Numbered from the stretch's first letter, positions 1-9,447 are shown. The stretch: 64,000 nt of DNA from Pseudomonas azotoformans (GCF_001579805.1 NZ_CP014546.1:2418001-2482000); one strand, 5' to 3'. The notes: generated by a model not told the origin, from the letters alone. Made by a program: numbers and translations.

Positions 1-16
1 GGTGTTTCACTTGCAT
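1..16 (-). CDS. bamD: BamD (ComL) outer-membrane assembly lipoprotein, first codons only
   Basis: Only the start codon (14-16, read on the minus strand) and four further codons are inside the window; they read MQVKH. From memory this is how Pseudomonas BamD begins, and bamD is normally divergent from rluD, as here. BamD is part of the beta-barrel assembly machine. The call rests on five residues plus gene order, so it is tentative. The 149 bases to rluD should hold both promoters. Confidence 0.55.
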
Positions 17-165
17 GGCGGCTTGCGTCCCTATGACGGCCGCTGTCTTGGGCGGGGCCGTCCTGTTATGATGAGCGCCCCGTTGAAAGCCTCGGGGCAA
101 AAGACGCCGTATTTAACCACAAGCGCGCAGCCGAAACCAAAGGCTGTGCCACGCCTAGTCTGAGC

Positions 166-1128
166 ATGTCCGATAAAATTGAACTTCGCGCAGAGGTGCC
201 GTCCGAATTGGGCGGCCAACGCCTCGATCAAGTCGCCGCACAATTATTCGCTGAGCACTCGCGCTCGCGCCTTTCCGCCTGGATCAAAGACGGCCGCCTG
301 ACTGTGGATGGAGCGGTTATCCGCCCGCGAGACATAGTCCATGGCGGTGCGATTCTTGAGCTGACTGCCGAGCAGGAAGCCCAGGGAGAATGGGTCGCCC
401 AGGACATCGAGCTGGATATCGTCTATGAAGACGACGACATCCTGGTCATCAACAAACCCGCAGGCCTGGTGGTTCACCCGGCAGCCGGGCACGCTGATGG
501 CACCTTGCTCAATGCCCTGCTGCACCACGTGCCGGACATCATCAATGTCCCGCGCTGCGGCATCGTGCACCGTCTGGACAAGGACACCACCGGCTTGATG
601 GTGGTGGCCAAGACCATTCAGGCGCAGACGCAGTTGGTCACACAATTGCAAAGCCGCAGCGTCAGCCGGATCTACGAGTGCATCGTGATCGGCGTGGTGG
701 TGGCGGGTGGCAAGATCAACGCTCCCATCGGTCGCCACGGCCAGCAGCGCCAACGTATGGCGGTGATGGAAGGCGGCAAGCAGGCCGTCAGCCACTACCG
801 TGTGCTGGAGCGTTTCCGTTCCCACACCCACGTGCGGGTCAAGCTGGAAACCGGTCGTACGCACCAGATTCGCGTGCACATGGCGCACATCAACTTCCCG
901 TTGGTCGGCGATCCGGCCTACGGTGGTCGTTTCCGTATTCCGCCTGCGGCCAGCCAGACCATGGTTGAATCGTTGAAAACCTTCCCACGCCAGGCACTGC
1001 ATGCGCGCTTCCTGGAACTGGACCATCCGACGAGTGGTAAGCGGATGAGCTGGGAATCGCCTCTGCCGGACGATCTGGTCTGGTTGTTGTCGCTGCTCAA
1101 GCAGGATCGCGAGGCGTTTATCGGATGA
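166..1128 (+). CDS. rluD: 23S rRNA pseudouridine synthase RluD
   Basis: This 320-residue protein makes the pseudouridines in helix 69 of 23S rRNA (positions 1911, 1915 and 1917 in E. coli), which supports late 50S assembly. An N-terminal S4 RNA-binding domain (about residues 18-80) precedes the catalytic domain. The family motif HRLDKDT lies at residues 135-141, with D138 as the catalytic aspartate. A later GRTHQIRVH motif is also present. Length matches the family. The stop overlaps the start of pgeF by four bases (ATGA), which implies translational coupling. Identification is firm. Confidence 0.97.
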   Translation: MSDKIELRAEVPSELGGQRLDQVAAQLFAEHSRSRLSAWIKDGRLTVDGAVIRPRDIVHGGAILELTAEQEAQGEWVAQDIELDIVYEDDDILVINKPAGLVVHPAAGHADGTLLNALLHHVPDIINVPRCGIVHRLDKDTTGLMVVAKTIQAQTQLVTQLQSRSVSRIYECIVIGVVVAGGKINAPIGRHGQQRQRMAVMEGGKQAVSHYRVLERFRSHTHVRVKLETGRTHQIRVHMAHINFPLVGDPAYGGRFRIPPAASQTMVESLKTFPRQALHARFLELDHPTSGKRMSWESPLPDDLVWLLSLLKQDREAFIG

Positions 1129-1850
1129 GTGACTGGCTGATTCCTGACTGGCCTGCGCCGGCTCAGGTGAAAGCCTGCGTCACCACCCGTGCGGGCGGCG
1201 TCAGCCTGGCGCCGTTCGACAGCCTCAATCTGGGCGATCACGTCGAGGACAGCCTGGAGGCTGTCCTTGAGAATCGCCGTCGTTTAAGTGATGCCTTTGA
1301 TATCCAGCCGGCCTGGCTGCGTCAGGTTCATGGTGTGACTGTGGTCGAAGCTGACCCAGGCCGCACCGCTGAAGCTGATGGCAGTTGGACCAGCACCCCT
1401 GGCATCGCTTGCACCTCAATGACTGCCGACTGCCTGCCCGCACTGTTCTGCAACCGTGCTGGCACTCGCGTCGCCGCAGCCCATGCTGGTTGGCGAGGCC
1501 TGGCGGCGGGCGTGTTGGAAGCGGCATTCGAAAGCCTGGATGTCGAACCCGACGAAGTGCTGGTCTGGCTCGGCCCGGCGATTGGTCCGCAAGCCTTTGA
1601 AGTCGGCCCGGAAGTGCGTGAAGCCTTCATGCAGCAACAGCCGATCAGCGCTGAAGCCTTTGTGCCCAGCCGCAATCCCGGCAAGTTCATGGCCGACATC
1701 TATCAGCTGGCCCGTTTGCGTCTGGCTGCACGGGGTGTCACTGCTGTTTATGGTGGCGGATTCTGCACCGTGACCGACCCGCACTTCTTTTCTTATCGCC
1801 GTAGCCCACGCACCGGTCGGTTTGCCTCCCTTATCTGGCTGGAACGCTAG
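1125..1850 (+). CDS. pgeF: PgeF (YfiH) peptidoglycan editing factor / purine nucleoside phosphorylase fold
   Basis: This 241-residue protein of the YfiH/DUF152 family was once called a polyphenol oxidase or multicopper laccase-domain protein. E. coli PgeF removes wrongly incorporated L-serine from muropeptide precursors, and relatives have purine nucleoside phosphorylase activity. The metal-site signature is visible: MTADCLP, AAHAGWRG, and a C-terminal GGFCT followed by DPHFFSYRR. It overlaps rluD by four bases and is surely co-transcribed with it. The family is certain; the physiological substrate in this organism is inferred. Confidence 0.93.
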   Translation: MSDWLIPDWPAPAQVKACVTTRAGGVSLAPFDSLNLGDHVEDSLEAVLENRRRLSDAFDIQPAWLRQVHGVTVVEADPGRTAEADGSWTSTPGIACTSMTADCLPALFCNRAGTRVAAAHAGWRGLAAGVLEAAFESLDVEPDEVLVWLGPAIGPQAFEVGPEVREAFMQQQPISAEAFVPSRNPGKFMADIYQLARLRLAARGVTAVYGGGFCTVTDPHFFSYRRSPRTGRFASLIWLER

Positions 1851-1880
1851 ACTCCTCTGATCTGCGTCAACTGTCCGAAG

Positions 1881-1908
1881 CTTGAAACTCCCAGAATCCA
1901 CCCCATCT
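1881..1908 (+). promoter_or_regulatory. sigma-32 heat-shock promoter of clpB
   Basis: A near-perfect heat-shock promoter: CTTGAAA at 1881-1887, a 13-base spacer, then CCCCATCT at 1901-1908. It matches the known sigma-32 consensus in both boxes and spacing and lies about 75 bases before the clpB start. ClpB is a classic sigma-32 target. Confidence 0.9.
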
Positions 1909-1981
1909 ATAAGGGTATCTGGCAGGTTTCTTCATTCAGGAATGTTTTATAGCTCCGGCCTGCTCAAAAGGAAGGTGACTA

Positions 1982-4546
1982 ATGCGTATAGATCGTTTAA
2001 CCAGCAAATTGCAGTTGGCGTTATCTGACTCTCAATCCCTGGCGGTGGGCCTCGACCACCCAGCCATTGAGCCTGCACACTTGATGCAGGCGCTCCTGGA
2101 GCAGCAAGGTGGTTCTATCAAGCCCTTGCTGATGCAGGTGGGCTTCGACGTCAACAGCCTACGCAAGGAGTTGAGCAAAGAGCTCGACCAACTGCCGAAA
2201 ATCCAAAATCCGACTGGCGACGTGAATATGTCCCAGGACCTGGCGCGCCTGCTTAACCAGGCAGACCGTCTGGCCCAGCAGAAGGGTGACCAGTTCATTT
2301 CCAGCGAACTGGTGCTGCTCGCCGCCATGGACGAGAACAGCAAGCTCGGCAAATTGTTGCTGGGCCAGGGCGTGAGCAAGAAAGCCCTGGAAAACGCCAT
2401 CAACAACCTGCGCGGCGGCGACGCGGTGAACGACCCCAACCATGAGGAGTCGCGCCAAGCCCTGGATAAATACACCGTCGACCTGACCAAGCGTGCCGAA
2501 GAAGGCAAGCTTGACCCGGTGATCGGCCGTGACGATGAAATCCGTCGCACCATCCAGGTCCTGCAACGTCGCACCAAGAACAACCCGGTGCTGATCGGTG
2601 AGCCTGGCGTGGGTAAAACCGCGATTGCCGAGGGCCTGGCCCAGCGCATCATCAATGGTGAAGTGCCGGACGGCCTCAAAGGCAAGCGCTTGCTGTCCCT
2701 GGACATGGGGTCGCTGATTGCCGGTGCCAAGTTCCGTGGCGAGTTCGAAGAGCGCCTGAAATCCCTGCTCAATGAACTGTCGAAGCAGGAAGGACAGATC
2801 ATTCTGTTTATCGACGAACTGCACACCATGGTCGGCGCCGGTAAAGGCGAAGGCTCGATGGATGCGGGCAACATGCTCAAGCCAGCCTTGGCGCGGGGCG
2901 AGTTGCATTGTGTCGGTGCCACGACGCTCAACGAATATCGCCAGTACATTGAAAAGGACGCGGCCCTTGAGCGTCGCTTCCAGAAAGTACTGGTGGAAGA
3001 ACCGAGCGAAGAAGACACCATCGCGATCCTGCGTGGCCTGAAAGAGCGTTATGAGGTCCACCATAAGGTGGCGATCACCGACGGCGCGATCATTGCGGCG
3101 GCCAAATTGAGCCATCGCTATATCACTGACCGTCAGTTGCCCGACAAGGCCATCGATTTGATCGACGAAGCGGCCAGCCGCATCCGCATGGAGATCGACT
3201 CCAAGCCGGAAGTGCTCGACCGCCTGGATCGTCGCCTGATTCAACTGAAGGTTGAGTCCCAGGCCCTGAAGAAAGAAGAAGACGACGCGGCGAAGAAACG
3301 CCTGGAAAAACTTCAGGAAGAAATCGTCCGTCTGGAACGCGAGTATTCGGACCTGGAAGAAATCTGGACTTCGGAAAAAGCCGAAGTGCAAGGTTCTGCG
3401 CAGATTCAGCAAAAGATCGAGCAGTCCCGCCAGGAGCTGGAAGCCGCGCGCCGTAAAGGTGACCTGAACCGCATGGCCGAGTTGCAGTACGGGGTGATCC
3501 CGGACCTGGAGCGCAGCCTGCAGATGGTCGACCAGCACGGCAAGCCTGAGAACCAGTTGCTGCGCAGCAAGGTGACCGAGGAAGAAATCGCCGAAGTCGT
3601 CTCGAAGTGGACCGGCATTCCCGTGTCGAAAATGCTCGAAGGCGAGCGTGACAAGCTGCTGAAGATGGAAAGCCTGTTGCACCAGCGCGTGATCGGCCAG
3701 GAGGAGGCCGTGGTGGCGGTATCCAACGCGGTACGGCGTTCGCGGGCCGGCTTGTCCGACCCGAACCGTCCGAGCGGCTCGTTCATGTTCCTCGGCCCGA
3801 CCGGCGTGGGTAAGACCGAGCTGTGCAAGGCCTTGGCCGAGTTCCTCTTTGATACTGAAGAGGCCATGGTGCGGATCGATATGTCCGAATTCATGGAGAA
3901 ACACTCGGTGGCTCGCTTGATCGGCGCACCACCAGGCTATGTGGGCTACGAAGAGGGCGGTTACCTGACCGAAGCCGTGCGGCGTAAGCCTTACTCGGTG
4001 ATCCTGCTGGATGAGGTCGAGAAGGCGCATCCGGATGTGTTCAACATTCTGCTGCAAGTGCTGGAAGATGGCCGTCTGACGGACAGCCACGGGCGTACCG
4101 TGGACTTCCGCAACACGGTGATCGTGATGACGTCCAACCTGGGCTCGGCACAGATCCAGGAGTTGGTGGGTGATCGTGAAGGCCAGCGCGCTGCCGTGAT
4201 GGATGCGCTGACCAGCCACTTCCGTCCGGAGTTCATCAACCGGGTCGACGAAGTGGTGATTTTCGAGCCTCTGGCACGGGATCAGATCGCGGGCATCACT
4301 GAGATCCAGTTGGGCCGCCTGCGTAGTCGCCTGGCAGAGCGCGAGCTGGACCTGGTATTGAGCAGCGAGGCGTTGGACAAGCTGATCGCGGTCGGTTACG
4401 ACCCGGTGTATGGCGCACGGCCTTTGAAGCGTGCGATTCAGCGCTGGATCGAGAACCCGCTGGCCCAGCTGATCCTGTCCGGCAGCTTCATGCCTGGCAC
4501 CAGCGTCGAGGCGACGGTGGAAAACGACGAAATCGTCTTCCACTGA
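1982..4546 (+). CDS. clpB: ClpB disaggregase
   Basis: This 854-residue Hsp100 chaperone threads aggregated proteins through a hexameric ring together with DnaK/DnaJ/GrpE. In order: the Clp_N double repeat (about 1-150), NBD1 with Walker A GEPGVGKT at 206-213, the charged coiled-coil M domain (about 410-530) that marks ClpB against ClpA, and NBD2 with Walker A GPTGVGKT at 605-612. Length is normal. The AAGGAAGGTG before the ATG serves as ribosome-binding site. A heat-shock promoter lies upstream and a strong terminator downstream, so it is monocistronic. Confidence 0.98.
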   Translation: MRIDRLTSKLQLALSDSQSLAVGLDHPAIEPAHLMQALLEQQGGSIKPLLMQVGFDVNSLRKELSKELDQLPKIQNPTGDVNMSQDLARLLNQADRLAQQKGDQFISSELVLLAAMDENSKLGKLLLGQGVSKKALENAINNLRGGDAVNDPNHEESRQALDKYTVDLTKRAEEGKLDPVIGRDDEIRRTIQVLQRRTKNNPVLIGEPGVGKTAIAEGLAQRIINGEVPDGLKGKRLLSLDMGSLIAGAKFRGEFEERLKSLLNELSKQEGQIILFIDELHTMVGAGKGEGSMDAGNMLKPALARGELHCVGATTLNEYRQYIEKDAALERRFQKVLVEEPSEEDTIAILRGLKERYEVHHKVAITDGAIIAAAKLSHRYITDRQLPDKAIDLIDEAASRIRMEIDSKPEVLDRLDRRLIQLKVESQALKKEEDDAAKKRLEKLQEEIVRLEREYSDLEEIWTSEKAEVQGSAQIQQKIEQSRQELEAARRKGDLNRMAELQYGVIPDLERSLQMVDQHGKPENQLLRSKVTEEEIAEVVSKWTGIPVSKMLEGERDKLLKMESLLHQRVIGQEEAVVAVSNAVRRSRAGLSDPNRPSGSFMFLGPTGVGKTELCKALAEFLFDTEEAMVRIDMSEFMEKHSVARLIGAPPGYVGYEEGGYLTEAVRRKPYSVILLDEVEKAHPDVFNILLQVLEDGRLTDSHGRTVDFRNTVIVMTSNLGSAQIQELVGDREGQRAAVMDALTSHFRPEFINRVDEVVIFEPLARDQIAGITEIQLGRLRSRLAERELDLVLSSEALDKLIAVGYDPVYGARPLKRAIQRWIENPLAQLILSGSFMPGTSVEATVENDEIVFH

Positions 4547-4570
4547 TCCCAGTCTGTTGGGTAATAAGAG

Positions 4571-4600
4571 AAGGCCCCGCATTGCGGGGCCTTTTTTTTT
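4571..4600 (+). terminator. rho-independent terminator of clpB
   Basis: A ten-pair stem AAGGCCCCGC/GCGGGGCCTT with an ATT loop is followed by a long T run, starting 25 bases after the clpB stop. Confidence 0.95.
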
Positions 4601-4732
4601 CGATAGGGCGTTGAACTGTAAGGCAAAGGCTTGTAAAGTGCGCCCCGCAGCAACGTCAGCCCACGGGTTTCTTCTCCCCAAGAAGAAATCAGAAACAAGC
4701 GCAAATCATTGTCTTAAAAGCAATTTAAAGGG

Positions 4733-4760
4733 TTGACAGGGGTTTTTAAGATTGTAGAAT
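4733..4760 (+). promoter_or_regulatory. sigma-70 promoter of the tRNA cluster
   Basis: A perfect -35 box TTGACA (4733-4738), a 16-base spacer and TAGAAT (4755-4760), followed by a GC-rich discriminator (GCGCGCC). That discriminator type is known for stable-RNA promoters under stringent control. It is the only strong promoter seen before the four tRNAs. Confidence 0.88.
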
Positions 4761-4847
4761 AGCGCGCCTCAGAGACATGAACGTAGCGATACGAACAAGT
4801 CGAAGAGAAGGTAGTCAGCAACAACGTAGTACTTTGAAATATGTAGT

Positions 4848-4923
4848 TCCGTGATAGCTCAGTCGGTAGAGCAAATGACTGTTAATCATTGGGTCCCAGG
4901 TTCGAGTCCTGGTCACGGAGCCA
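4848..4923 (+). tRNA. tRNA-Asn(GTT)
   Basis: A complete 76-base cloverleaf with encoded CCA. The acceptor stem pairs TCCGTGA with TCACGGA, and the anticodon loop CTGTTAA carries GTT. It is the first of four tRNAs that appear to share one promoter. Confidence 0.97.
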
Positions 4924-4933
4924 ATTTCAATAT

Positions 4934-5010
4934 CGGGGTATAGCGCAGTCCGGTAGCGCGCCTGCTTTGGGAGCAGGATGTCGGGAGTTCGAATCCCCCT
5001 ACCCCGACCA
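4934..5010 (+). tRNA. tRNA-Pro(TGG), copy 1
   Basis: 77 bases with encoded CCA. The acceptor stem is CGGGGTA/TACCCCG and the anticodon loop TTTGGGA carries TGG. The T stem has an A-C mismatch in both copies of this gene in the window. Confidence 0.97.
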
Positions 5011-5015
5011 TATTT

Positions 5016-5091
5016 GGGTCGTTAGCTCAGTTGGTAGAGCAGTTGGCTTTTAACCAATTGGTCGTAGGTTCGAATCCCACACGACCCACCA
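5016..5091 (+). tRNA. tRNA-Lys(TTT)
   Basis: 76 bases with encoded CCA. The acceptor stem is GGGTCGT/ACGACCC and the anticodon loop CTTTTAA carries TTT. Confidence 0.97.
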
Positions 5092-5155
5092 TTTTTGAGA
5101 CCAGTTAACGCTGGAATCGAATCTTAAGATCAGAGGCCAAAAGCCCTGATCGAAG

Positions 5156-5183
5156 AAGGCGACTGAAAGGTCGCCTTTTTTTT
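5156..5183 (+). terminator. terminator between tRNA-Lys and the second tRNA-Pro
   Basis: The stem AAGGCGAC/GTCGCCTT with a six-base loop is followed by a T run that ends three bases before the second tRNA-Pro. If it works fully, the last tRNA is reached only by read-through, since no separate promoter fits in the gap. Confidence 0.85.
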
Positions 5184-5185
5184 AC

Positions 5186-5262
5186 CGGGGTATAGCGCAG
5201 TCCGGTAGCGCGCCTGCTTTGGGAGCAGGATGTCAGGAGTTCGAATCCCCTTACCCCGACCA
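5186..5262 (+). tRNA. tRNA-Pro(TGG), copy 2
   Basis: 77 bases with encoded CCA and the same anticodon as the copy at 4934-5010. It differs by only two bases, and these are the two partners of one T-stem pair: G-C becomes A-T. Structure is therefore kept. Confidence 0.97.
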
Positions 5263-5266
5263 TATT

Positions 5267-5303
5267 AAAAATCCTCGTATCGAAAGATACGGGGATTTTT
5301 TTT
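5267..5303 (+). terminator. terminator at the end of the tRNA cluster
   Basis: The stem ATCCTCGTATC/GATACGGGGAT (one G-T wobble) with a GAAA tetraloop is followed by eight T residues. Confidence 0.92.
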
Positions 5304-5428
5304 GCTCGTTTTCTACTTCATTTGTGCGAATTCCAAACAGATATTGTGCTGATTGGTGCGTTGGTGCTGCGGCGGTCGCCTCCTAGACTGGGCTCCGTCA
5401 GTTACTTACCCCAACAGGAATTCGCATC

Positions 5429-6172
5429 ATGACCCGTACCGTATCGTTGCTCTGCCCTCAATCGACTCGTTCATTGCCTGCATGGGCCAAATCCACGCTC
5501 GTTGGTTTGGGCATGATGTTGGGTTTCGGCCAATTTGCCGCCGCCGCCGATGCCGCGGCGAACCCGCATCCCACTATCCGTGCCATGTCGGGAGCGGAAT
5601 CCATCGGCCGGCTGGACCCGAAAACCACCGCCTTGCTGGTGATCGACTTCCAGAATGAATACTTCACCGGCCGCATGCCGATCCCGGACGGTATGAAGGC
5701 CCTGGAAAATACCCAACACCTGATCACGTTTGCCGACAAGGAACACATCCAGGTTATCCATGTGCAACACATCGCCCCAGACGGCGCGGCTGTATTCGCA
5801 ACCAATGGCAAGACGGTCGATTTCCACCCCTTGATGAAGCCGCGCCCGCAAGACAAATTGGTGCAGAAAACCACCGTCAGCGTCTTTGCCAGTACCGATC
5901 TGGATGCCCAATTGAAGCAAGCCGGCATCAAGACCCTGATCATCACGGGCCTGATGACGCACGCCTGTGTCGCCGGTGCCGCCCGGGACGCTGCGCCGTT
6001 GGGGTATGACGTTGTGGTAGCATCCGATGCCACCGCGACCCGGGCGATCACCCGTGTCGATGGCCGTTCGGTGACCAAGGATGAGTTGCACAACGCGGCG
6101 CTGGCTGAGATCGAAGACACCTTCGGTTCTGTGCTGACCACCTCGCAAATCATCGCTCTGCCGGTTAACTGA
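5429..6172 (+). CDS. exported isochorismatase-family cysteine hydrolase
   Basis: This 247-residue protein belongs to the isochorismatase-like amidohydrolase superfamily. A hydrophobic stretch at about 22-40 ending in an Ala-rich segment looks like a signal peptide or membrane anchor, which is unusual because most relatives are cytoplasmic. The triad expected for the fold is present: D73 (VIDFQNEY), K147 and C180 (THACV). Substrate is unknown; relatives act on isochorismate, nicotinamide, N-carbamoyl compounds and others. A CAGGA ribosome site sits 9 bases before the ATG. A LysR gene follows 31 bases downstream on the same strand and may regulate it. Confidence 0.85.
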   Translation: MTRTVSLLCPQSTRSLPAWAKSTLVGLGMMLGFGQFAAAADAAANPHPTIRAMSGAESIGRLDPKTTALLVIDFQNEYFTGRMPIPDGMKALENTQHLITFADKEHIQVIHVQHIAPDGAAVFATNGKTVDFHPLMKPRPQDKLVQKTTVSVFASTDLDAQLKQAGIKTLIITGLMTHACVAGAARDAAPLGYDVVVASDATATRAITRVDGRSVTKDELHNAALAEIEDTFGSVLTTSQIIALPVN

Positions 6173-6203
6173 TTCCCCTGACCAGTCTGGGATCGCCCGT
6201 TCC

Positions 6204-7091
6204 ATGAACCAGTTATCCGCCATGCGCGCCTTTCGGGGCATCGTTGAAGCCAAGGGGTTCTCTGCTGCCGCAGAACGCCTGGACACCACACACTCGACGA
6301 TTTCCCGGCAGTTGCAGCAACTGGAAACTGAATTGGGCGCCCAGCTGATCAATCGCAATACGCGGCGCTTCAGCTTGACCTCGGCAGGGGAGCAATACTA
6401 CGCAGCGTGCGTTGATATCCTTGATCGCGTCGAGGCCGCCTCCCAGGCTGTCGCCCAAGGGCATCAGCGTGCGGAAGGTCTGCTGAGGGTCAGTGTTCCG
6501 CTGGTGGTGGGGACGTTGGACCTGCCGCAATGGTTGCCGGGTTTTCAGCGACGCTACCCGGATATCGAGCTTGAGTTGCATTGCGATGATCAGTTTGTCG
6601 ATCTGGTCGCTGACGGCTTTGACGTCGCCCTGCGTATCGCCAGCGCCTTGGCGGACACGACGTTGATGGCCCGAGCGTTGACGATTTCCAAACAGGTGCT
6701 GGTAGCCTCGCCGGCTTACATTGGTCGCCATGGTTTGCCACGTTCGGCCCAGGAGCTCGATAAGCACCGCCTGCTGACATTCATTGGCGCCTCGTCGGAC
6801 TGGGTGTTGAGCCCGGTACGCGGTGAGGCCGTCACGGTGACGCCCTCCGGGCGGTTCAGGAGCAATACCATCAGTGCGCTGCATGCGGCGACATTGGCGG
6901 GGGCGGGCATTGCGTGTTTTACCCAGGCTACGGTGCGCAGTGATTTGGCGCAGGACCGCCTGGTGCCGATCCTGCCTAATTACTCGCTAGGCGAGCGGCA
7001 CTATTACGCCCTTTATCCACAGTCCCGGCACTTGGCACCGAAGGTGCGGGCGTTCGTCGACCATATGGCTGAGTTTTACAGGGCCCAATAA
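6204..7091 (+). CDS. LysR-family transcriptional regulator
   Basis: This 295-residue protein has an N-terminal winged helix-turn-helix (about residues 3-60, recognition region around TTHSTISRQLQQLE) and a LysR substrate-binding domain (about 90-290). The sequence resembles the single-gene DhcR/PA-type LTTRs that act beside metabolic or redox genes. It follows the isochorismatase-fold gene on the same strand, so the two may form one operon. The inducer is not predictable. A bidirectional terminator overlaps its stop. Confidence 0.92.
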   Translation: MNQLSAMRAFRGIVEAKGFSAAAERLDTTHSTISRQLQQLETELGAQLINRNTRRFSLTSAGEQYYAACVDILDRVEAASQAVAQGHQRAEGLLRVSVPLVVGTLDLPQWLPGFQRRYPDIELELHCDDQFVDLVADGFDVALRIASALADTTLMARALTISKQVLVASPAYIGRHGLPRSAQELDKHRLLTFIGASSDWVLSPVRGEAVTVTPSGRFRSNTISALHAATLAGAGIACFTQATVRSDLAQDRLVPILPNYSLGERHYYALYPQSRHLAPKVRAFVDHMAEFYRAQ

Positions 7092-7122
7092 AAATCCCCC
7101 TCTCTTTCGAGAGGGGGATTTT
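7091..7122. terminator. bidirectional terminator between the LysR gene and ndh
   Basis: A perfect 14-pair stem, AAAATCCCCCTCTC with its complement around a TTTC loop, is flanked by A and T runs. It can serve both convergent genes. Confidence 0.93.
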
Positions 7123-7140
7123 TTTCAGCGGCATAGTCGA

Positions 7141-8439
7141 TCAGTGCAGCTTGAGCCGTGGCTCGGTGCCACGCCCGATCTTGCTGCCCAGCATCAGCAT
7201 CGCCGTGCGGAAGAAGCCATACAGCGCCATCTGGTGCATGCGGTACAGCGACACATAGAACATCCGCGCCAACCAGCCTTCGAGCATCACACTGCCGGTG
7301 AGGTTGCCCATCAAGTTACCCACTGCCGAGAAGCGCGACAGCGAGATCAGCGAGCCGTAGTCGGTGTACTTGTAGCTCGGCAGGTCCTTGCCTTCGATGC
7401 GCAGCTTCAGCGACTTGGCCAGCAACGAGGCCTGCTGGTGTGCTGCCTGGGCGCGTGGCGGTACGTTGCGGTCGGTGCCCGGTTGCGGGCAAGCGGCGCA
7501 GTCGCCAAAGGCGAAGACGTTTTCGTCGCGGGTGGTTTGCAGTGTCGGCAGTACTTGCAGTTGATTGATGCGGTTGGTTTCCAGGCCATCGATGTCCTTG
7601 AGGAAGCCTGGCGCACGAATCCCGGCGGCCCAGACCTTGAGGCTGGCGGGGATTATCTGGCCGCTGCTGGTGATCAACGCATCGGCGGTCACTTCGCTCA
7701 CCGCCGAATTGGTCAGCACAGTCACCCCAAGTTTCTCCAGGGTTTTATGCACAGGCCCGCCGATACGCTCCGGCAGGGCAGGCAGCACCCGTGGGCCGGC
7801 TTCGATCAGGGTGATGTGCATGTTTTCCGGCTTGATGCGGTCCAGGCCGTAGGCGGCCAGTTCATGGGCGGCGTTATGCAGTTCGGCGGCCAGCTCGACC
7901 CCGGTTGCACCCGCGCCGACGATGGCGACGCTGATCTTTTCCACCACGTCCGTCTGCCCGGCATGGGCGCGCAGGTAGTGGTTGAGCAATTGCTGGTGGA
8001 AGCGCTCGGCTTGCTTGCGGGTGTCGAGGAACAGGCAGTGTTGTGCCGCGCCTTCGGTGCCGAAGTCATTGGTGGTGCTGCCCACGGCAATCACCAGGCT
8101 GTCATAGCCCAGCACGCGCGCGGGCACCAGCTCACGGCCTTCTTCGTCGAGGGTGGCGGCCAGCTGGATTTTCTTCTGCTCACGGTCAAGCCCGCTCATG
8201 CGCCCCAGCTGGAACTCGAAGTGGTTCCATTTGGCCTGGGCAACATAGTTGAGTTCGTCTTCCGAAGAATTCAGCGAGCCGGCCGCCACTTCGTGCAGCA
8301 AGGGTTTCCAGATGTGGGTCAGGTTGGCGTCCACCAGCGTGATGCTGGCGGTGCCGCGCTTGCCCAGAGTCTTACCCAGGCGGGTAGCCAACTCCAGGCC
8401 GCCGGCGCCGCCGCCGACGATAATAATACGATGGGTCAT
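7141..8439 (-). CDS. ndh: type II NADH dehydrogenase (NADH:ubiquinone oxidoreductase)
   Basis: This single-subunit flavoprotein passes electrons from NADH to quinone without pumping protons. The dinucleotide motif GGGAGG is at residues 9-14, a second nucleotide-binding motif VGAGATGVELAAEL lies mid-protein, and the C-terminal amphipathic region suits membrane attachment. I chose the ATG at 8439 (MTHRIIIVGG), which has GAGA seven bases upstream, over a TTG five codons earlier. At 432 residues it is of normal length. The DUF3094 gene lies upstream on the same strand. Confidence 0.95.
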   Translation of the reverse strand: MTHRIIIVGGGAGGLELATRLGKTLGKRGTASITLVDANLTHIWKPLLHEVAAGSLNSSEDELNYVAQAKWNHFEFQLGRMSGLDREQKKIQLAATLDEEGRELVPARVLGYDSLVIAVGSTTNDFGTEGAAQHCLFLDTRKQAERFHQQLLNHYLRAHAGQTDVVEKISVAIVGAGATGVELAAELHNAAHELAAYGLDRIKPENMHITLIEAGPRVLPALPERIGGPVHKTLEKLGVTVLTNSAVSEVTADALITSSGQIIPASLKVWAAGIRAPGFLKDIDGLETNRINQLQVLPTLQTTRDENVFAFGDCAACPQPGTDRNVPPRAQAAHQQASLLAKSLKLRIEGKDLPSYKYTDYGSLISLSRFSAVGNLMGNLTGSVMLEGWLARMFYVSLYRMHQMALYGFFRTAMLMLGSKIGRGTEPRLKLH

Positions 8440-8499
8440 GGGGATATCTCGCAAGGCTAAAAGAAATCGGAGCAGTTACCCCCGCGAGCGCCAGGCAGC

Positions 8500-8673
8500 T
8501 CATAGCGTCAGGTAACTCAAAAGTCGGCTCAGCAGGCCCAGGCCGATCACTACAACAAGCACCACACCCAGGAGCAGCCATGGCCGGAAAGGCTTGCGCT
8601 CGACTCGGTTTTGGGAGAGTTGCAGGTACTCTTCGACATGCTGTTGGTCATCGGGGTTCAGGCGGCTGGTCAT
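8500..8673 (-). CDS. DUF3094-family small inner-membrane protein
   Basis: A 57-residue protein with a soluble, charged N-terminal half (about 1-30) and one C-terminal transmembrane helix (WLLLGVVLVVVIGLGLL). The start is placed at MTSRLNPDD rather than nine codons earlier because that matches the family as I recall it. It lies between the DUF1780 gene and ndh on the same strand, a neighbourhood kept in other pseudomonads. Function is unknown. Confidence 0.8.
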   Translation of the reverse strand: MTSRLNPDDQQHVEEYLQLSQNRVERKPFRPWLLLGVVLVVVIGLGLLSRLLSYLTL

Positions 8674-8727
8674 AAAGGCCTCGTCAGGTAGACGTTGCAA
8701 AAGGGCGCCACGTTACAGTCCGGGGGA

Positions 8728-9357
8728 TCAGAGGCTGATGCCCACGTCGAATACTATGCTGCGGCCCAGGTTGTTGCGCAAGAAATCCGGTGCGTCCGGG
8801 TGCGCGAACAACACCCGTGCAAACGTCGGTCCCACCAATGACAGTGAGCGCCAGCCCTGGCGCAGGTATTCCGTCGGTGGCGGAAAATGGCTGTTCAGGT
8901 CGAGCACTTCGCGCTTGAGGCTGGTGAAGGCGACGATATCCAGCTCGCCCAGATCCATCCCGCGCTCTTTATAGTTATGGGCTTTCTTGCGCAGTGTAGG
9001 CGCCAGGCGCAATAGAAACTCATGGGCGGGGATGCGTCGCGGCTTGGTCTCGCGTCGTACCAGTTGGCTCAGGGAGAAGGCGCTGCGCCGGCGCAGTAAC
9101 TCGTCGCGCCATTCGTCGTTCAGGCGGCGGCCCTCATCCAGTACGAAAAACACCTCGAAGCTGGCGTCACGAAAAAGTACGTCCGGGGGCTCTTGCCCTG
9201 CGGCGTGAAACTCTTCGGCTCGATAAGGCACGTTCAAGCCTTGCAGCAGGCGCTGGCAGACCCAACGCTCACGCTCCCATTTGCGGGCATTGGACAGGAA
9301 CGCGTTGGCTTGTTCGGCCGCTACGGTGAGCAGGCGCAAGTAATCTGAGTCATCCAT
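8728..9357 (-). CDS. DUF1780 protein, possible nuclease fold
   Basis: A 209-residue conserved Pseudomonas protein that I place in DUF1780 from its sequence (ANAFLSNARKWERERWVCQRLLQGL and later PPDVLFRDASFEVF are characteristic; longest motif abbreviated here as residues 12-36). The family has been described as endonuclease-like, but I see no proven catalytic set. The start is the ATG of MDDSDYL; an in-frame TTG seven codons earlier is less likely. It is the first gene of a likely operon with DUF3094 and ndh. Confidence 0.75.
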   Translation of the reverse strand: MDDSDYLRLLTVAAEQANAFLSNARKWERERWVCQRLLQGLNVPYRAEEFHAAGQEPPDVLFRDASFEVFFVLDEGRRLNDEWRDELLRRRSAFSLSQLVRRETKPRRIPAHEFLLRLAPTLRKKAHNYKERGMDLGELDIVAFTSLKREVLDLNSHFPPPTEYLRQGWRSLSLVGPTFARVLFAHPDAPDFLRNNLGRSIVFDVGISL

Positions 9358-9447
9358 AGCTAGCAGCTTAGCGCTCAAATGTGATGAAAAAAAACAAAAG
9401 TCGGGCGCATTTCCACCTTGGAGGATGCGCTCTTGAATATGCGGCTG

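Noticed and set aside
2159..4681. An 840-codon open frame antisense to clpB
   Set aside because: The composition (His, Gln and Arg rich) is that of a shadow of the clpB codons, and no start signal or domain is seen.
4848..5262. tRNA cluster as an integration hot spot
   Set aside because: No integrase gene, no partial tRNA copy acting as att site and no change of composition is seen nearby. The two tRNA-Pro genes are both complete.
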